From JBBRHH01 sp038222915 (GTDB lineage: Bacteria > Planctomycetota > Phycisphaerae > Tepidisphaerales > Tepidisphaeraceae), in contig JBBRHH010000217.1 in NCBI GenBank assembly GCA_038222915.1, forward strand, positions 1-9,289: DNA of 9,289 nt, written 5' to 3'. Of this stretch, positions 7,059 to 9,289 are shown piece after piece. Numbering within the stretch: position 1 is the stretch's first letter; every line of letters begins with the position of its first letter. Made by a program: the position numbers and the translations under genes. The notes under the pieces are model-generated. The model was given only the letters and a program-made list of their open reading frames with translations, searched no databases and was not told where the DNA came from.

Positions 7059-8807
7059 ATGAGTGAAACGTATCTCGAAATCCAATCGCCCGAAGGGGTG
7101 CGCAAGGTTCCGGTTACAGATGAGCCGGTTACCGTTGGACGGCACTCGGACAATGTTGTTCCGATTACCGATCAACGCGCCAGCCGGTTTCATTGCGTGA
7201 TTGAACGATCGAAGCAGGGGTTTCGGCTGCGCGATCTCAAGTCGAGCAACGGGACTTTCATCAACGGACTGCGGGTGGAGTCGGCGGACCTGATGCCGGG
7301 CGAAGTGATCACGATTGGGGCGACAAATCTTGTGTTGTACGCGCCGGACGCCGCCGACAATCTGCTGGATACGCTGGAGGAAGTGGCCGGGGAGAACCCG
7401 GGCGTGATGCTCCTGGGCGAAGAGGACATTGTGGAGGCGGAGGAGTTGCCTCCCCTGCCCCGCATGTCGCGGCGGGACGAGGAAGATGCGCCGTTGAAGG
7501 TTGTGCGGGACGACGGCGGTGGCAAAGGGGGCTATGAAGCAAAGCTGCGGCAGATGGCGGCGGGGATGCTGGATCAGCGGTATACGCCGGAAGATATCGC
7601 GCTGATCAGCGGACGGGGGCAGGTGGTGCACAAGGCGGGTGAAGGCGCGGGGGCGAGCGGGGAGGCGGTGGATATTCTTCGGCTGCTATTGCTGATTGCG
7701 GCGCGGGGACGGGCAACGGATATCCACATCGAGCCCAAGGCGCACCATTACCATGTACGGATGCGCGTGGATGGGAGCATGGTGGACGTAATCGAACTTC
7801 CGACGGCGGCGGGGACGAAGGTCGCGGCGGTGTGCAAGATCCTGAGCGACATCGATATTTCACAGCGGAACGCGATTCAGGAAGGTCATTTTGCGGGGAA
7901 ACTGAAGAATACCCTGATCGATTACCGGATGAGCTTTGCGCCTTCGGTATTTGGCCAGAAGCTGGTGCTGCGGGTGCTGGACCCGGGGAACGCGCCAACG
8001 CGGGTGGATGACCTCCGCATGCCCGCGACGCTTACGCGCCAGCTTAAGGAAGCGATTCTGCAGGATGCGGGGATGGTGCTGGTATGCGGGCCGACGGGGT
8101 CGGGAAAGACCAGCACGCTTTATTCGCTGATCCGCAGCCTTCGGTTGAGCGACCGGAATGTTGTGACCATTGAAGATCCAGTGGAAATTCAACTGGACGG
8201 TGTTACGCAGATTCCGGTGGATGAAAGCCAGGGGAAGAGTTTTTCGACGCTGCTGAAATCGGTGCTGCGGCAGGACCCGGATGTGATCCTGGTGGGCGAG
8301 GTGCGGGATGCGGAGACGGCGCGGACGGCGATTCAGGCGGCGATGACCGGGCACCTGGTTTTTTCGACGGTGCACACGAAGGACACGGTGGGCACGATTT
8401 TCCGGCTGATGGATCTGGGGCTGGAGCGGTATCTGATTGCGCAGGGCTTGCAGATCGTGGTGGCGCAGCGGCTGGTGCGGCAGCTTTGCCCGGCGTGCAA
8501 GAGGCCGGTGGTTCCGAGCGCCGAGCAGTTGGCGCGGCTTGGGCCGGCACATGCGAACGTCACGCGGATTTATGAGCCGGCGGGTTGTCCGCGCTGCTTG
8601 AATACGGGGCATGCGGGGCGGCGGGCGATCTTTGAATTGCTGACGATTACGGAAGAACTGCGCGAGCTGATTACGAAGACGCCAACTGCGCAGGAAATCT
8701 ATCAGTCGCTGGGGCCGGATTTTCTCCGGCTGATGCAATCGGGGTACAACATGGTGGCGCAGGGAGCGGCGTCGTTTGCGGAGATTGAGCGGGCTGTGGG
8801 ACGATGA
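7059..8807 (+). CDS. FHA domain fused to PilB/GspE-type secretion ATPase
   Basis: The 582-aa product starts with a forkhead-associated domain (about 1-95), with Gly27-Arg28, Ser42, His45, Asn64 and Asn69 at the phosphothreonine-binding positions (GRHSDN, ASRFH, SSNGTFING). A disordered acidic linker (about 98-160) follows. The rest is a secretion ATPase: ATDIHIEP (219-226), Walker A GPTGSGKTST (344-353), Asp box TIEDPVEI (370-377), Walker B ILVGEVRD (410-417), His box GHLVFSTVHT (431-440), and a CxxC pair (Cys477/Cys480, Cys510/Cys513) forming the zinc site typical of PilB/GspE. The usual N1 domain is replaced by FHA. Such ATPases drive type IV pilus or type II pseudopilus assembly; which one is not clear, as no other pilus genes are here. 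ATG 7059 is preferred over GTG 7008, which would overlap radA and add 17 non-FHA residues. Confidence 0.93.
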   Translation: MSETYLEIQSPEGVRKVPVTDEPVTVGRHSDNVVPITDQRASRFHCVIERSKQGFRLRDLKSSNGTFINGLRVESADLMPGEVITIGATNLVLYAPDAADNLLDTLEEVAGENPGVMLLGEEDIVEAEELPPLPRMSRRDEEDAPLKVVRDDGGGKGGYEAKLRQMAAGMLDQRYTPEDIALISGRGQVVHKAGEGAGASGEAVDILRLLLLIAARGRATDIHIEPKAHHYHVRMRVDGSMVDVIELPTAAGTKVAAVCKILSDIDISQRNAIQEGHFAGKLKNTLIDYRMSFAPSVFGQKLVLRVLDPGNAPTRVDDLRMPATLTRQLKEAILQDAGMVLVCGPTGSGKTSTLYSLIRSLRLSDRNVVTIEDPVEIQLDGVTQIPVDESQGKSFSTLLKSVLRQDPDVILVGEVRDAETARTAIQAAMTGHLVFSTVHTKDTVGTIFRLMDLGLERYLIAQGLQIVVAQRLVRQLCPACKRPVVPSAEQLARLGPAHANVTRIYEPAGCPRCLNTGHAGRRAIFELLTITEELRELITKTPTAQEIYQSLGPDFLRLMQSGYNMVAQGAASFAEIERAVGR

Positions 8808-8932
8808 GGATGTCAGCACGCGCTGGCTGCTTTTACTCCCACTTCGTTGTCCCAATGGATAGTAAGGCTTCAATACCCCGCCTGCGTGACGATTGCCGGT
8901 GGACAGCCGGTGCCAAGCAAGAATTCTCGAAA
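8808..8932. other. Gene-free spacer between the FHA-PilB gene and the HEPN remnant
   Basis: I see no coding sequence here on either strand. The spacer holds the weak hairpin near 8812-8834 and a short direct repeat, GCCGGTG at 8895-8901 and 8906-8912, four bases apart, whose CCGG cores can also form a 4-bp stem. The two genes on either side converge on it. Confidence 0.5.
8812..8834 (+). terminator. Weak candidate terminator after the FHA-PilB gene
   Basis: Bases 8812-8817 can pair with 8822-8827 (GTCAGC with GCTGGC, one G-T pair) around a four-base loop, followed by TGCTTTT. It starts 5 bases after the stop codon. The stem is short and the T-run interrupted, so it is a possible, not a strong, intrinsic terminator. 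Confidence 0.3.
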
Positions 8933-9289
8933 TTAATTGTTGAAGTGCTCATCACAACGCAATACTAGAAATTCGGCATCCTGAATGACTTTGAGGACGG
9001 TGCCACCCAGTTGCAGGGCCTGTGGTGAAACCTTTGGGCGGTCACAGTTGTGAATGCAGTCATGTCGGCGCTGGAAAAGATCGCGAAAGCGCTCCTCCAA
9101 TTGCTCTTGCCCATCGACTATCGCCCTGGTTCTCGCCGCCGGAGGTCAGCGCCGCGAACGCTGCACCAGTTATGCCGAATAGTCGCTTTTTCGCATCGGG
9201 ATGCCCAATCCAGTTTGCTAATCGGTCACGAAACAGCTTGTGTCCACTGCGCAGGAACTTGTTGAAAAGCTTCTGAATGGTCGGCAGAC
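8933..9289 (-). pseudogene. 3' part of a HEPN (RiboL-PSP-like) domain protein, frameshifted and cut by the window edge
   Basis: Two - strand frames together look like one protein. The upstream frame (9287 down to a TGA at 9060-9062) reads sensibly at first, with KLFNKFLRSGHKLFRDRLAN and WIGHPDAKKRLFGITG. The downstream frame (open from 9145 to a TAA at 8933-8935) gives ARTRAIVDGQEQLEERFRDL, then RRHDCIHNCDRPKVSP, then KVIQDAEFLVLRCDEHFNN. RHDCIH (9050-9067) is an Rx4H motif typical of HEPN ribonucleases, and the IHNCDRPK context matches RiboL-PSP-like HEPN domains as I remember them. The frames differ by one base, with the shift most likely between about 9145 and 9110. So it is a pseudogene, a sequencing error, or less likely programmed frameshifting. 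The N-terminal part is outside the window. Low GC relative to neighbours suggests acquisition. Confidence 0.6.

Noticed and set aside
7860..8873. Antisense open frame (337 codons) opposite the PilB domain
   Set aside because: It is a shadow of the ATPase gene with no recognisable motif.
8895..8912. Short direct repeat GCCGGTG x2 as an attachment or CRISPR-like site
   Set aside because: Only two 7-base copies four bases apart; too short for CRISPR and no integrase nearby.
9022..9276. Two + strand frames (84 and 71 codons) near the window end
   Set aside because: They lack recognisable motifs and mirror the HEPN-like coding sequence on the - strand.

Overview
The window comes from a GC-rich bacterial chromosome. 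Best guess is a planctomycete, possibly of the Phycisphaerae. The reasons are two divergent ClpP paralogues close together (one with the RTLDEMLLENR-type N-terminus I associate with planctomycete ClpPs), weak or missing Shine-Dalgarno sites before most genes, an FHA-PilB fusion, and a secreted hydrolase next to a coiled-coil lipoprotein. This is inferred from sequence style, not from a marker gene.

Layout. Positions 20-1735 hold clpP1, a small VOC/glyoxalase-fold gene and clpP2, close together on the + strand; both ClpPs keep the Ser-His-Asp triad. From 1751 to 1825 lies an imperfect palindromic repeat that folds into a long hairpin. Its left arm resembles a widespread interspersed repeat, and its right arm runs into the 5' end of the next gene, a predicted lipoprotein (1820-2389). 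A secreted TIM-barrel glycoside hydrolase-like protein follows (2414-4297), then, two bases after its stop, a GAF plus SpoIIE/PP2C-type phosphatase (4300-5610). These + strand genes could form one or two transcription units.

radA (5617-7026) lies on the - strand, convergent with the phosphatase (6-bp gap) and divergent from the next gene (32-bp gap). That gene (7059-8807, +) encodes an FHA domain fused to a complete PilB/GspE secretion ATPase.

The last 480 bases (8808-9289) are visibly poorer in GC, about 54% by hand count. They contain no intact gene but, on the - strand, the 3' part of a HEPN-type (RiboL-PSP-like) protein split between two frames. It retains an Rx4H ribonuclease-type motif and continues past the window edge. 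It looks like the decayed or mis-sequenced end of an accessory or defence gene.

Working together: ClpP1 and ClpP2 probably make a mixed protease core. The lipoprotein and hydrolase act outside the cytoplasm. The phosphatase and FHA domain suggest Ser/Thr phospho-signalling, possibly reaching type IV pilus or type II secretion assembly. RadA is the housekeeping recombination/repair gene. No complete new system is visible. The best leads are the repeat-hairpin that seems to supply a signal peptide, and the frameshifted HEPN gene.
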